Shown: positions 9,086 through 17,520 of the stretch, piece after piece
Layout: each line of letters begins with the position of its first letter
Numbering within the stretch: position 1 is the first letter of the stretch
Assembly (NCBI RefSeq): GCF_008931805.1
Contig: NZ_CP044399.1
Coordinates: forward strand, 2,294,001 to 2,358,000
Source of the DNA: Moritella marina ATCC 15381
Lineage (GTDB): Bacteria; Pseudomonadota; Gammaproteobacteria; Enterobacterales; Moritellaceae
Direction: 5' to 3'
Length of the DNA: 64,000 bases
Position numbers and translations under genes: made by a program
Notes under the pieces: model-generated
The model's input: only the letters and a program-made list of their open reading frames with translations
Database searches by the model: none
Told to the model about the DNA's origin: nothing

Positions 9086-10819
9086 TCACAGGGACTTGCT
9101 TATCTGCTTGCCCCAATGATTTAGCATTTTTTTCAAGTCTTTTAATTGATAGGGTTTATTGACAATATCATCCATGCCACAAGCCAAACATTCTTCCCGT
9201 TCAATATTCGTTGTGCCCGCAGTTAATGCAATAATAGGCTTAGTATATCCTTGTTGGCGTAAAATTCTTGTCGCCTCGAAACCGTCCATGATAGGCATGC
9301 GGCAATCCATTAAAACAATATCGACAGTATGCTCTTCCAGATACCTAAGCGCTTCTTTTCCGTTATTGTAGATATCACAATTCAAGCCTAATTTTTTCAA
9401 CATCATTTCAATGACAACTTGATTCATTTTGATATCTTCAACCACAAGTAATGTTAATTCATGAATAGGATAATCCATCTCTTCTTCAACTTGCGTCGTG
9501 TGCATATTTTGCGCTGATATTGCCAAAGGCAAGCTTACTTTGAATTCAGAGCCCTTATCTAACGCACTCGTCAGTATCAATTCGCCCTGCATTTCTTTAA
9601 TTAAATGCAAACAAATTGACAGTCCTAATCCCGTTCCTTCATGTTTTCGATTACTGGAATTATCAACCTGTACAAAGGGTTCAAATAAATTACTTTGTTT
9701 GTCGAGTGGAATGCCACAGCCAGTATCGACGATATTAAATACCAGTTGTTCATTTTCCCATAAAAAATACACGGAGACTTTACCTTCACTGGTAAACTTC
9801 ATCGCATTGCCAATCAAATTAACTAATATTTGCTTTATACGCTCTGCATCACCGAGCAATTCTAGCGGGATCTGTTTGGAAAAAAATAGCTCAAACGCTA
9901 AGCCTTTCTCTTCTGCACGAACCGAAAATATATCGTCGATAACACGACTAATACAGACCACGTCAAAAGGCTTGATCTGTAGTTCCAACATGCCGGCACT
10001 CATTTTGCTAAAGTCTAACAAGTCATTAATAATAACCCGTAATAACTCACCCGATTGATGGATAGTCGTCAGTAGTCTTGCTTGCTGCTTATCAATTTTA
10101 GTATCATCCATTAAGTCCGCAGAGCCAAGTAAGCCATTTAACGGTGTGCGTAATTCATGATTAATCATGGCGACAAAATCACGGGTCGATTTTTCTGAAT
10201 TCTCTGCGCGATGCATTTCTAAAATAGTTCGGTCGAGCAAGTATTTACGCTGGTAGGCAACACTGATCATGTCTGAAAATAATGACAATTGTTTTTCAAT
10301 CGTTTGCTGCCATTCCAGCTTAGTGTCAAGCGCAACAGATAGCACACCCAGTTGCGAATCTTCACCATTAATCATAATGTGTAAATGCCGATGATCAGCA
10401 CTCCAATAACAGGATGCACTATGTTCGATTGGTTCTTGCCATTGCGTCCGCACTCCGGCATGTAATACCGCGATGCTATCAACTGCATCGATAGATTGGA
10501 TATTTAATTGCACAGCAGTGATGGTATCAATATGAGAAAGATTGTTTAACAGTCGTTGTAATAGCGTCGCTGACACTGAATTCTTAAGGAATAACTGACT
10601 GAAGTCGAGAAGAATAGAGTCCAAGTAAGTTTTAAAGGTCAACAGTGCCATATCTTGTTCGGCTTGTTGCTGCACGTGGACTAATGTGTCCTCGACCATT
10701 TTTTTAGCCAAAAACAGTTCATTACTTTTATCTTCAAGTAATTGCTCTGCCGATTTTCGGCAGGCTTTTTCACGCGCAACTTTCTTCTTTAATAAAACAA
10801 TTTGTTGCTCTAAATCCAT
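9086..10819 (-). CDS. Hybrid sensor histidine kinase/response regulator paired with H-NOX (HnoK/HahK type)
   Basis: 577-residue soluble hybrid kinase. It has an N-terminal coiled coil (about residues 1-60), a poorly conserved sensor region, a HisKA dimerisation domain with phosphoacceptor His221 in MINHELRTPLN, a HATPase_c domain (N box LVNLIGNAMKF, G boxes DTGCGIP and GTGLGLS), and a C-terminal receiver with phospho-Asp in VLMDCRMPIMDG and conserved Lys in VNKPYQ. There is no membrane segment. It starts 45 bases after the H-NOX stop codon on the same strand, so the two are co-transcribed. In relatives NO-bound H-NOX controls the kinase; downstream targets often include c-di-GMP phosphodiesterases. 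Its 3' end faces ynjF. Confidence 0.88.
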   Translation of the reverse strand: MDLEQQIVLLKKKVAREKACRKSAEQLLEDKSNELFLAKKMVEDTLVHVQQQAEQDMALLTFKTYLDSILLDFSQLFLKNSVSATLLQRLLNNLSHIDTITAVQLNIQSIDAVDSIAVLHAGVRTQWQEPIEHSASCYWSADHRHLHIMINGEDSQLGVLSVALDTKLEWQQTIEKQLSLFSDMISVAYQRKYLLDRTILEMHRAENSEKSTRDFVAMINHELRTPLNGLLGSADLMDDTKIDKQQARLLTTIHQSGELLRVIINDLLDFSKMSAGMLELQIKPFDVVCISRVIDDIFSVRAEEKGLAFELFFSKQIPLELLGDAERIKQILVNLIGNAMKFTSEGKVSVYFLWENEQLVFNIVDTGCGIPLDKQSNLFEPFVQVDNSSNRKHEGTGLGLSICLHLIKEMQGELILTSALDKGSEFKVSLPLAISAQNMHTTQVEEEMDYPIHELTLLVVEDIKMNQVVIEMMLKKLGLNCDIYNNGKEALRYLEEHTVDIVLMDCRMPIMDGFEATRILRQQGYTKPIIALTAGTTNIEREECLACGMDDIVNKPYQLKDLKKMLNHWGKQISKSL

Positions 10820-10864
10820 TTGTTAACTCCGACCATCAACATACCCATTGGTAGGCGGTGTAAA

Positions 10865-11398
10865 TTACACATAGCGTAATGTGAATCGCACTTCTGATTG
10901 ATCTTGTTTCAATGGTTCCATTCTAATATCAACTTGTTGATTAAAATGTTGGCTACAGCCTTTAATTAAACCGAAACAGACGTGTGACATACAGCGGGCT
11001 GAAATGTAATCCATAACCATTTCCATTTCAGTCACGGAAATGAATTTAAACATCGGCGGGTTAGAATCGGGATACAATATTTTCACTTCGATGTGAATGT
11101 AATCTTCCACCTTTTTGATAAAATCAAAAGTTGATACCGCTTTCCCTTCTAACCCAGGCATACTGTTATAGAGGGTCTTAAACACGGATTCACCGTACAC
11201 AGCTTGTAAGTCTTCAGGCGAAATACCAGTCAACTTACTTAATGTCATGATCAGTTTGATTAACGCTTTGTGGTCATAAGTGCCAACCGTCGTATAAACG
11301 CCTTCGTCATGGCTTTCATCTAGCATTTTCTGACAAACGTCTAGACCAAACTTATCTTCCACTAGCTCTAAAAATTCAGAAAAGATTATCCCTTTCAT
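10865..11398 (-). CDS. hnoX: H-NOX haem nitric-oxide/oxygen-binding sensor
   Basis: 177-residue H-NOX domain protein. The proximal haem ligand His102 lies in VEDYIHIEVK, the haem-bending proline region is NPP (residues 113-115), and the propionate-binding YxSxR motif is intact at Tyr131-Ser133-Arg135. Length matches stand-alone bacterial H-NOX proteins of facultative anaerobes, which bind NO and discriminate against O2. It is the first gene of a two-gene unit with the hybrid kinase downstream. The start ATG is preceded by AGTAACAGAA, a modest ribosome-binding site. About 240 bases upstream are non-coding and hold an inverted repeat and the end of a small lipoprotein gene. Confidence 0.93.
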   Translation of the reverse strand: MKGIIFSEFLELVEDKFGLDVCQKMLDESHDEGVYTTVGTYDHKALIKLIMTLSKLTGISPEDLQAVYGESVFKTLYNSMPGLEGKAVSTFDFIKKVEDYIHIEVKILYPDSNPPMFKFISVTEMEMVMDYISARCMSHVCFGLIKGCSQHFNQQVDIRMEPLKQDQSEVRFTLRYV

Positions 11399-11571
11399 TT
11401 CTGTTACTCACTTATTTATAAGGTACCTTAAATATAGTGATCTTTTGGTTAAAGCGCTAAAAATGAAAGTAAAGTTGTGAGCTGAAGATATTGAATAAAT
11501 CGGGTGAGATACGTTTAAAGGGTAATAGTAAAAAAAGTGCAACTAGATAATGTGGCAATAACCGGATCTAT

Positions 11572-11627
11572 ACGTCTTGAAATGATATGGCGATTTCTAT
11601 AGATAATAGCTGAGCACTTCAAGACGT
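11572..11627. repeat. 10-bp perfect inverted repeat with 36-base spacer
   Basis: ACGTCTTGAA at 11572-11581 is matched exactly by TTCAAGACGT at 11618-11627. It lies immediately downstream of the small lipoprotein gene (same strand as hnoX). It could be a terminator-like hairpin without a T-tract or a protein-binding site. Confidence 0.6.
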
Positions 11628-11636
11628 CGTTTTACT

Positions 11637-11813
11637 CTAGTTTTTAATTTCGTGACTGACGTCTTTAGCAATATCACGCGAGGCGTGACCAATTGATGTT
11701 GTCACGTCTTTTGTCGCATGACCAATATCACGACCAACTGTTTTTAATTCTGCACAAGCCGTTAATCCAAACGTGAAAGTTAACGCAGTTATCGTTACAG
11801 CTAATTTTTTCAT
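11637..11813 (-). CDS. Entericidin-like small lipoprotein
   Basis: 58-residue protein, MKKLAVTITALTFTFGLTAC followed by AELKTVGRDIGHATKDV. It has a short lipoprotein signal with lipobox LTAC (Cys20), then a polar tail in which the unit GRDIGHATKDV/ GHASRDIAKDV is repeated. This is the layout of entericidin A/B-type lipoproteins (EcnA/EcnB), where such repeats form an amphipathic helix. An in-frame stop TAG and an upstream AATATATGGATTTACTTTA region bound the gene; the ribosome-binding site is weak. It is monocistronic, and no partner entericidin gene lies beside it. The entericidin toxin role is not demonstrated for such orphan copies. Confidence 0.75.
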   Translation of the reverse strand: MKKLAVTITALTFTFGLTACAELKTVGRDIGHATKDVTTSIGHASRDIAKDVSHEIKN

Positions 11814-11890
11814 TAAAGTAAATCCATATATCAGTTAATATTAAATTAAGATGCTAAATATATCCTGTTAACCAGCATAATGTAAACTTA

Positions 11891-12325
11891 TTATCCCAAT
11901 AAATAAGGGCTAATAAACTCACTGACTTCTCGTTGGCAAACGCCAATTTCCACATCAATACCTGCATCTGTTAACACTGTAATGCCCTTACCGCTGTTAC
12001 GAGGATCAGGATCGAGTGTTGCGACTACAACACGCTTAATATTAAGCCCAGCAAGTGTATGCGCGCAAGATGGCGTACGCCCTACAAACGAGCAAGGTTC
12101 TAACGTCACGTAAGCTGTCACATCTTCTAACGTGTGGCCATAGCTTGCGACAGCTTGTGCTTCGGCATGATGTTGGCCTGGCGCTTGGGTAAAGCCTTCA
12201 CTAACAATTTGGTTATTTTTGACTAACACACAACCCACGGGTGGATTCGGTCGACAATTTGGTAGTGCCAATTTTGAAAGTGCTAATGCGCGAAGCATAA
12301 ACTGCTCATCATTTATTAAATCCAA
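11891..12325 (-). CDS. Stand-alone RibD-type deaminase domain protein
   Basis: 144-residue zinc-dependent deaminase of the RibD N-terminal type. Zinc and catalytic motifs HAEAQAV (His and Glu) and PCSFVGRTPSC (two Cys) are intact, and the N-terminus MLRALALSKLALPNCRPNPPVGCVLV is typical of riboflavin deaminases (diaminohydroxyphosphoribosylaminopyrimidine deaminase). Full RibD is about 370 residues with a C-terminal reductase; that half is absent and the stop is clean, so this is a stand-alone domain. It is isolated from other riboflavin genes and may be a paralogue acting on a different pyrimidine or a helper to RibD elsewhere. Confidence 0.82.
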   Translation of the reverse strand: MDLINDEQFMLRALALSKLALPNCRPNPPVGCVLVKNNQIVSEGFTQAPGQHHAEAQAVASYGHTLEDVTAYVTLEPCSFVGRTPSCAHTLAGLNIKRVVVATLDPDPRNSGKGITVLTDAGIDVEIGVCQREVSEFISPYLLG

Positions 12326-12505
12326 AACTTATCCTTTTACCTGATATTCATGTCATGCCGTAGGATACATATTACAAGTAACCACACAGCAGCCGCTACA
12401 CATCATCATATCCAACTACAGACTAATTCATAATGGTAATCGTTTTATCAGCAAAGATCGAACTGTGTACAAAATTACAGCAGATACATGAGGATAAGCC
12501 TGTCA

Positions 12506-13444
12506 CTATTTTTTATAACGAATACCCTTATTTTTATTATCAGGCATGGTTTTAAAGCGGCGATGTAACCACATCCATTGATCGAGCCCACGCAGGATCA
12601 CTTGCTCTAATGCGCTGTTCATCACCCGCGCAGCGCCCTCGGGATCACGGCGTGGAAACTGACGGCTAATATCAGGATCTATTTCGAGTGTGTAAGTATC
12701 GTTTTGACGAAAACTTGATGCGGTGATCACGGCACATTTACTGGCATCAACCAGTACACTCGTTCCTGATGTGGTCGCCGCTTCTTCGACAGCAAAAAAT
12801 GGGACAAACACAGCATGCTCAAAGCCATAATCTTGATCTGGTAGATACCACAAACGACCGCCATTTCTGAGTACGCGCAACATGCCTTTGACATCTTTTC
12901 TATCCACCATTTTGTTACCATGATGGGTGCGCCCCCAATGCTGAATAAAGTTATACGCCGGGTTACTGTGCTGACGATACACACCATAACCCGGTGCAAA
13001 CAGCGCAAACGCTCGCGCTGTTATTTCTAAATTTAAAGCATGAACGGCGACAACTAATACGCCCTTTCCCTGCTGATCTAGCGCTAATACTTCTTCTACG
13101 TTATTTACAATCAGGTGTTTTTTAAATCGCCACGTAGGCCAAAACCAAGCAATGCCCATTTCAATAATCGCTAAACCAGTATTTTTGATATTTTCTTCAC
13201 TGAGATTTTTACGTTCAGTAGCCGTCATATCAGGAAAAGCCAACTCCAAATTACGTTGTACGATTGCCACTCGACTTTTTGCTAGTTTGATAACAACATA
13301 ACCAAGGCCGCGACCAAGACGTAATAACAAACTATAAGGTAATAGTAAAACCGTCAATGCCAATAAACCGACAAAGAACCAAACAGGCCAATACTTGGGA
13401 TGCAGTAATGCGAACTTAAAGGTTGGAGCTTGAAATTTTGACAT
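12506..13444 (-). CDS. lpxL: Lipid A late acyltransferase (LpxL/LpxP family)
   Basis: 312-residue inner-membrane acyltransferase of the HtrB/MsbB family, which adds a secondary acyl chain to Kdo2-lipid IVA. It has one N-terminal membrane segment (about residues 16-40), and the HX4E catalytic motif appears as HALNLE near residue 136. The opening FQAPTFKFALLHPKYWPVWF is characteristic of LpxL/LpxP rather than LpxM. A cold-adapted marine bacterium may use it for an unsaturated chain (LpxP-like), but substrate choice cannot be read from sequence by eye. The gene is monocistronic, with about 190 bases separating it from the peptidase gene upstream. Confidence 0.88.
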   Translation of the reverse strand: MSKFQAPTFKFALLHPKYWPVWFFVGLLALTVLLLPYSLLLRLGRGLGYVVIKLAKSRVAIVQRNLELAFPDMTATERKNLSEENIKNTGLAIIEMGIAWFWPTWRFKKHLIVNNVEEVLALDQQGKGVLVVAVHALNLEITARAFALFAPGYGVYRQHSNPAYNFIQHWGRTHHGNKMVDRKDVKGMLRVLRNGGRLWYLPDQDYGFEHAVFVPFFAVEEAATTSGTSVLVDASKCAVITASSFRQNDTYTLEIDPDISRQFPRRDPEGAARVMNSALEQVILRGLDQWMWLHRRFKTMPDNKNKGIRYKK

Positions 13445-13573
13445 AATACTTTCTAATATGAGGTGATTTATCGCATCCTACAAAACAAAATGTGGAATTT
13501 ATGTTGAATGGATACGATGAAACAGAATAAAAGAAATTATTATAATGTATTCAATAATTTTTTTAAGGGGTTC

Positions 13574-13618
13574 TGACAAACGCTTACAGCTTAACCACTG
13601 TAAACGTTGAGTTTGTCA
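13574..13618 (-). terminator. Bulged hairpin between M14 peptidase and lpxL
   Basis: TGACAAAC at 13574 pairs with GTTTGTCA ending at 13618, and the inner TTACAG/CTGTAA extends the stem after an internal loop. It lies just after the peptidase stop. The run that follows on the minus strand is not T-rich, so termination is uncertain. Confidence 0.35.
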
Positions 13619-13633
13619 TTCTAATTGAGGACG

Positions 13634-14557
13634 TTATTTATTGTACTGAAGTAAAAAATCAAGGCCACTAGTGATCGCGATAACCTGTGCTTGAATACAA
13701 TTTTCATCATCAACTAGCGGGCTATCAGGATACACTTCTGTCGTCGTGCCATAAGTGCAATCACTGAAACCTGAGCATAAGCCAAGAGCTTTAGTGGCAT
13801 AATTAATCACGCCAAATTGCGCCAGTTTGGCACCAATAATACGACCGCTATCATCTGCAGGGGCAATATGCGTTACTTTGCTGACCGCATTAATAATATG
13901 CGTTTGGAATTCAGTGTTCGGGTTAAGCGTATCACCGACTAAATAAAATCCGTCAGGGATATTCCAGTTATCATGCACAACCGCATCACGGGCTGCTAAT
14001 GCTGGTCTAAATTCGCTATTATCGGTATCTGTCGTTTCGTGTAAATCGATATGTGCAGTGATCTTAACGCTTAGTTTCTTAACACATTGCATTAATGCAG
14101 CGGATTCTTCGGCGGGGCTATTTTCAACAAAAGAGCGGTTTGGATCGACCGCGTTTGGATTCCAGCGGTTAATCGTTTCATAACCCCAAGGACTAACACA
14201 AGGCGCGACAATAATATTAAACTGCGCACTATAATTCAGCGCTTGTGTCTCGATAAAACGGATGGCACCTTGTACACCACTGGTTTCATAACCATGTACG
14301 CCACCAGTGACTAATATGGTCGGTTTCGCATTATCCCAATCACGGGTTTTAACAACATAAAGGGGGAATCGAGCGGGATCATAAGATAATTCACCGTACT
14401 GTTCGATGTCAAAATCTTGCTGTAGTGGTGCTAATTTTTCTAGTACTTCTTTTTTGTAACTACGAACTACCTGTTGCTTCGCTAGCCATTCGGCTTTATC
14501 TTCCGTTGTCCATTTTTGACCTGGTGTACCAATCTTATATACTTGTTCGTGAGCCAT
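13634..14557 (-). CDS. M14-family zinc metallocarboxypeptidase
   Basis: 307-residue peptidase of the M14 (zinc carboxypeptidase/succinylglutamate desuccinylase-like) group. Zinc ligands are visible as HxxE in GGVHGYETSG (about residue 89) and the third His in HIDLHETTD (about residue 166); substrate-site residues appear as NRWNPNAVDPNRSF. There is no signal peptide, so the enzyme is probably cytoplasmic. It may cleave a peptide or an acyl-amino acid; the sequence does not settle which. The gene is alone on its strand, followed by a structured intergenic region and then lpxL. Confidence 0.82.
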   Translation of the reverse strand: MAHEQVYKIGTPGQKWTTEDKAEWLAKQQVVRSYKKEVLEKLAPLQQDFDIEQYGELSYDPARFPLYVVKTRDWDNAKPTILVTGGVHGYETSGVQGAIRFIETQALNYSAQFNIIVAPCVSPWGYETINRWNPNAVDPNRSFVENSPAEESAALMQCVKKLSVKITAHIDLHETTDTDNSEFRPALAARDAVVHDNWNIPDGFYLVGDTLNPNTEFQTHIINAVSKVTHIAPADDSGRIIGAKLAQFGVINYATKALGLCSGFSDCTYGTTTEVYPDSPLVDDENCIQAQVIAITSGLDFLLQYNK

Positions 14558-14681
14558 CTAATAGTCTTCCTTAGGATCATAATGTTTATATTCACATTAG
14601 TATAATGCGCTAATAGGAAGGGTGTTAACAAGAGAAAGTTTTATACTTAAGCAAATCAATGGAAGAAGATAAGAACCAAGG

Positions 14682-14718
14682 TCAATAAAAATGCCCACCA
14701 GCGAAACTGATGGGCATT
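14682..14718 (-). terminator. Rho-independent terminator of the large lipoprotein gene
   Basis: A 12-bp stem with one mismatch (AATGCCCACCAG at 14690-14701, CTGATGGGCATT at 14707-14718), loop CGAAA, followed on the minus strand by TTTTATTGAC. Confidence 0.8.
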
Positions 14719-14768
14719 GCGACTTTTGATTTACTTCTTATCTATTTTAACTTACTTCTTATGCGCCT

Positions 14769-16628
14769 TTATTCAATATTATCAGCGTTAAAAACATCAC
14801 TCCATAAGTCACCAAGGTCTGTATCACCAATTCCTTTCCATTCAGTACTACGACTAAATATTTTCATACTGAAATCGATACCATTGGTTTCAACAATGGC
14901 AAGAAAATCATGCGCCGTTTGCGGATTACTATCACTATCCGTATAAGCTATCGTAACTTTAAGAATACCTTCTTCGTGGACAGTCCAATTCATTGGTAGA
15001 CTGACGTCACCAACGCCTTCGTTAGAAGTAAACACACCGGTACCATCTTTATTAAATTGATATGATTCGACATCATCAGCAGGACTTAGCGCGTCACTAG
15101 TGGTCAAAATAATACCCTGGTCAATAAAACCAGCACTTAAATCAGCAACAAGTTTACCTTCCTGACAAGATGTCACAGTTTGTTTAAACTGCTCGTAGCT
15201 ACGGTAATTTTGCGGTTCATCAGTAGCATCGTTCCACCCAGAGCTAAGATCTTCACATGCGAGAACGTCAACGGAAACATCAATATCTTGGTAGGTAGTA
15301 GTCCAGACTGATTGCTTATCGCTATCGTACACTGCAAATTTCAAGTCTTCTGTTGAATCGTCAATGAGGTGCAGAAGATAATTAAGCGTTTGTCCATCAC
15401 CATAATAAAGCGCTAAATTACCATTTTCATCAATGTTCCATACACGATTGTACTTGATACCATTACGATAGAAATCAGCCGTGTTATCCATATTAAATAC
15501 ATAAGCACGTGGTTGTATTGAACCAGTAAGACGTATCAATGCATTACCAGCTAAATCCATTTCAGGTAAGCCTTCACAGGCTGCGACAGACGTATTGAAA
15601 GCATCGATTGTGACACCTTCTGGCATATATTTAATGACACATTCAGCATATTCACTCACATCCGGATCAAGTGGAGCGACATCAATACTGTCTTCTACAC
15701 CATCATCATCATCATCGGGATCGGCGTTATTACCAATGGTATCTTTATCAGTATCTAACCACTCATTCACATCGGCAGGGAATGCATCAAGTCCATCAGG
15801 AACACCATCCGTATCCGTGTCGGTATCTAAATCACCACTCGTAAATAGAGCCCCTTCCGCCGCAAGATCATCTTCCGCGACAACAATAACAACATCTTTA
15901 ATCAAATCGCCAACTACCGCGACCTGTTTATTAAATGTTGAGGTATCAGCAGCATCGCTAATAGCGGCGGAAAACTCACTTTCATCTTCGGGAAGTATTT
16001 TCGAATTGACGATATTCTTTGCTACATATGTAGAACTACCACTGCCACTGGCAATATAGTCACTTAAAACGTCGGATTCTTGAATACCAAAGTTTTTTGC
16101 CACTTCGGCTATTGCCTCAGTCTTAACGATTTCAAGTGCTTCAGGCGTTTCAGAACCATCTGTATTTTGCTCTATGGTAATATGAACCAAGGTCGAAAGA
16201 GGTGTAACTTCAGTATCACCTGGAGGCGCAGACATCATATAATCGCTTACGATAGCATCACCATCTTCATCTTCTGTTTGACCGACAATAATTTTTGCAT
16301 AAATAGCATATTGTTGTGGGTTTACGATGTCGGTAACATCTAATGCAGCAACACCACCATCTCCTGAAAGTGTTGAAGGTTCACTGCTATCGAGCTGTTT
16401 ATCGCCATTAATATCGAGCCAAACGTCTGCATTTTTTAAATAACCATCAATTACTTTTGCATTATAAAAAACGGGGGTTGATTCAGGAGAATCAGCTGCC
16501 GAACCTGCACCTGCAGCCGATCCTACACCTGCTGCCGAGCCAGAACTATCATCACTTCCACCTCCACAACCACCTAAAATAATAGAACTCGATAGACCAA
16601 GGGCTACGACTAATAGTTTTTTCTTCAT
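14769..16628 (-). CDS. Large surface lipoprotein with calcium-binding thrombospondin-3-like repeats
   Basis: 619-residue predicted lipoprotein. The signal ends in lipobox LGGC (Cys20), followed by a low-complexity Gly/Ser/Ala linker. Residues around 60-80 hold DGYLKNADVWLDINGDKQLD, an EF-hand-like motif common in cadherin- and surface-associated marine proteins. A central Asp-rich block (about residues 268-320: DTDTDTDGVPDGLDAFP and DPDDDDDGVEDSID) matches thrombospondin type 3 repeats that bind calcium. The C-terminal third has Cys-spaced repeats of unknown fold. It is likely an outer-membrane or surface adhesion or structural protein; exact function is unknown. The gene is monocistronic with a strong terminator, and a CRP-like site lies 200 bases upstream. 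Confidence 0.78.
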   Translation of the reverse strand: MKKKLLVVALGLSSSIILGGCGGGSDDSSGSAAGVGSAAGAGSAADSPESTPVFYNAKVIDGYLKNADVWLDINGDKQLDSSEPSTLSGDGGVAALDVTDIVNPQQYAIYAKIIVGQTEDEDGDAIVSDYMMSAPPGDTEVTPLSTLVHITIEQNTDGSETPEALEIVKTEAIAEVAKNFGIQESDVLSDYIASGSGSSTYVAKNIVNSKILPEDESEFSAAISDAADTSTFNKQVAVVGDLIKDVVIVVAEDDLAAEGALFTSGDLDTDTDTDGVPDGLDAFPADVNEWLDTDKDTIGNNADPDDDDDGVEDSIDVAPLDPDVSEYAECVIKYMPEGVTIDAFNTSVAACEGLPEMDLAGNALIRLTGSIQPRAYVFNMDNTADFYRNGIKYNRVWNIDENGNLALYYGDGQTLNYLLHLIDDSTEDLKFAVYDSDKQSVWTTTYQDIDVSVDVLACEDLSSGWNDATDEPQNYRSYEQFKQTVTSCQEGKLVADLSAGFIDQGIILTTSDALSPADDVESYQFNKDGTGVFTSNEGVGDVSLPMNWTVHEEGILKVTIAYTDSDSNPQTAHDFLAIVETNGIDFSMKIFSRSTEWKGIGDTDLGDLWSDVFNADNIE

Positions 16629-16830
16629 GTTTTCATCCTTAACACTTCAATAACAAGAGTCAAATACAAACAAGAAAATGGTAAATACATATAAGATTAA
16701 AGGAACGTACCATCAACATACCTAACTATACTAGACACCGATACAGCACATCGCACAAGATAAAGTAACACCAACAAGTCAATATAAAGTGTTTAATGTT
16801 AATTTAGGGGTTAAAAACAAGTTAATGAAG

Positions 16831-16846
16831 TGTGATCTTTGTCAAA
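16831..16846 (-). promoter_or_regulatory. CRP-like site
   Basis: TGTGATCTTTGTCAAA matches the CRP consensus TGTGA-N6-TCACA at 9 of 10 core positions. It lies about 200 bases upstream of the large lipoprotein gene; position and match allow, but do not prove, cAMP-CRP control. Confidence 0.35.
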
Positions 16847-16914
16847 TTTGTTATATTTAACAACATCAAATTTTAAGGTAAGTATGTACAACGTGGATAA
16901 TTAAATGAGCTAAA

Positions 16915-16944
16915 AAAAATTAAAAAAAACCGCTACAGGAGCGG
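16915..16944 (-). terminator. Rho-independent terminator
   Basis: A short stem CCGCT/AGCGG with loop ACAGG (16930-16944), followed on the minus strand by eight T residues and more A/T. It would end transcription coming from the DUF411 gene or the ackA relic. Confidence 0.65.
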
Positions 16945-16976
16945 AGATTCATATCACGATTTTATAAAATCATCAT

Positions 16977-17018
16977 TTACAGCAGCTCTAGCGACTGTTG
17001 AGTAATCACAGAAATATC
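16977..17018 (-). pseudogene. Possible relic of an acetate kinase 3' end
   Basis: Read on the minus strand, the last codons give ISVITQQSLELL and a TAA stop. The intact ackA at 18266 ends FVIAQQSVELL and TAA. Over the last 33 bases 25 are identical by eye, and both copies have the same orientation. No longer ackA match is visible upstream of the fragment. It could be an old duplication or recombination scar; the short length leaves chance as an alternative. Confidence 0.45.
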
Positions 17019-17079
17019 AAACAAAGCCCTGTGCCGAATATAGGTAGGGCTCACTTGTAGCCCTCCCCCCATTATGACC

Positions 17080-17520
17080 TTAATACTTTGAATATAAACT
17101 CAGGCTTCCATTTTCATCAAAAGCAATAACGTTAAAATCTTTGTACTTTTGACCTGGTGCAGCCATACCAGGTGAGTGTTGAGGCATACCTGGCGCACTA
17201 AGACCTGATATATCGCTCGGACGTTCACGCAGTAAACGCGCTATATCCTTTTCTGGCACATGTCCTTCAACCATATAACCGTCGACAACCGCTGTATGAC
17301 AAGAGTTTAATTGACTTGGCATACCGAATTTTTTATTCACTGCACTCCAATCACGTTGGTGATTTACATTCACTTTATAACCTTTTTCTTCCATGATATC
17401 AGCCCATTCAACGCAGCAACCACATGCTGGTGACTTGTATAATTCAATCGTCGGTTTGGCGAATGCAACTGAAGTAAACGCGATCGATAATATGGCAATT
17501 AATTTTGTAACTGTTGTCAT
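17080..17520 (-). CDS. DUF411 family periplasmic metal-binding protein
   Basis: 146-residue exported protein. The signal peptide (MTTVTKLIAILSIAFTSVAFAKP) is followed by the family motif SPACGCCVEWADIMEEKGYKV, whose CxCC cysteines are likely copper ligands, and by conserved HTAVVDGYMVEGHVP and IARLLRERPSDI. DUF411 proteins are commonly encoded with copper-resistance genes. The start chosen is the ATG at 17520, preceded by AAGGAAT; the frame extends 24 codons further up, but those codons give no signal sequence. A Cys-rich exported protein is encoded upstream on the same strand. Metal specificity is inferred from the family only. Confidence 0.87.
   Translation of the reverse strand: MTTVTKLIAILSIAFTSVAFAKPTIELYKSPACGCCVEWADIMEEKGYKVNVNHQRDWSAVNKKFGMPSQLNSCHTAVVDGYMVEGHVPEKDIARLLRERPSDISGLSAPGMPQHSPGMAAPGQKYKDFNVIAFDENGSLSLYSKY

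Larger units (their letters stand above)
16629..16976. other. Non-coding region upstream of the lipoprotein gene
   Basis: AT-rich and without a credible reading frame. It should contain the promoter of the large lipoprotein gene. It also holds a CRP-like sequence, an AAATTTG/CAAATTT inverted repeat near 16844-16873, and a terminator for transcripts arriving from the right. Confidence 0.6.

Noticed and set aside
9498-10058. 186-residue plus-strand open frame opposite the hybrid kinase
   Set aside because: It lies wholly within the conserved kinase domains on the other strand and has Ser/Lys-rich antisense composition.
15595-16059. 154-residue plus-strand Ser-rich open frame inside the large lipoprotein gene
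   Set aside because: It is the antisense of the Asp-rich calcium repeats, which read as Ser-rich on the other strand; it has no ribosome-binding site and no family.
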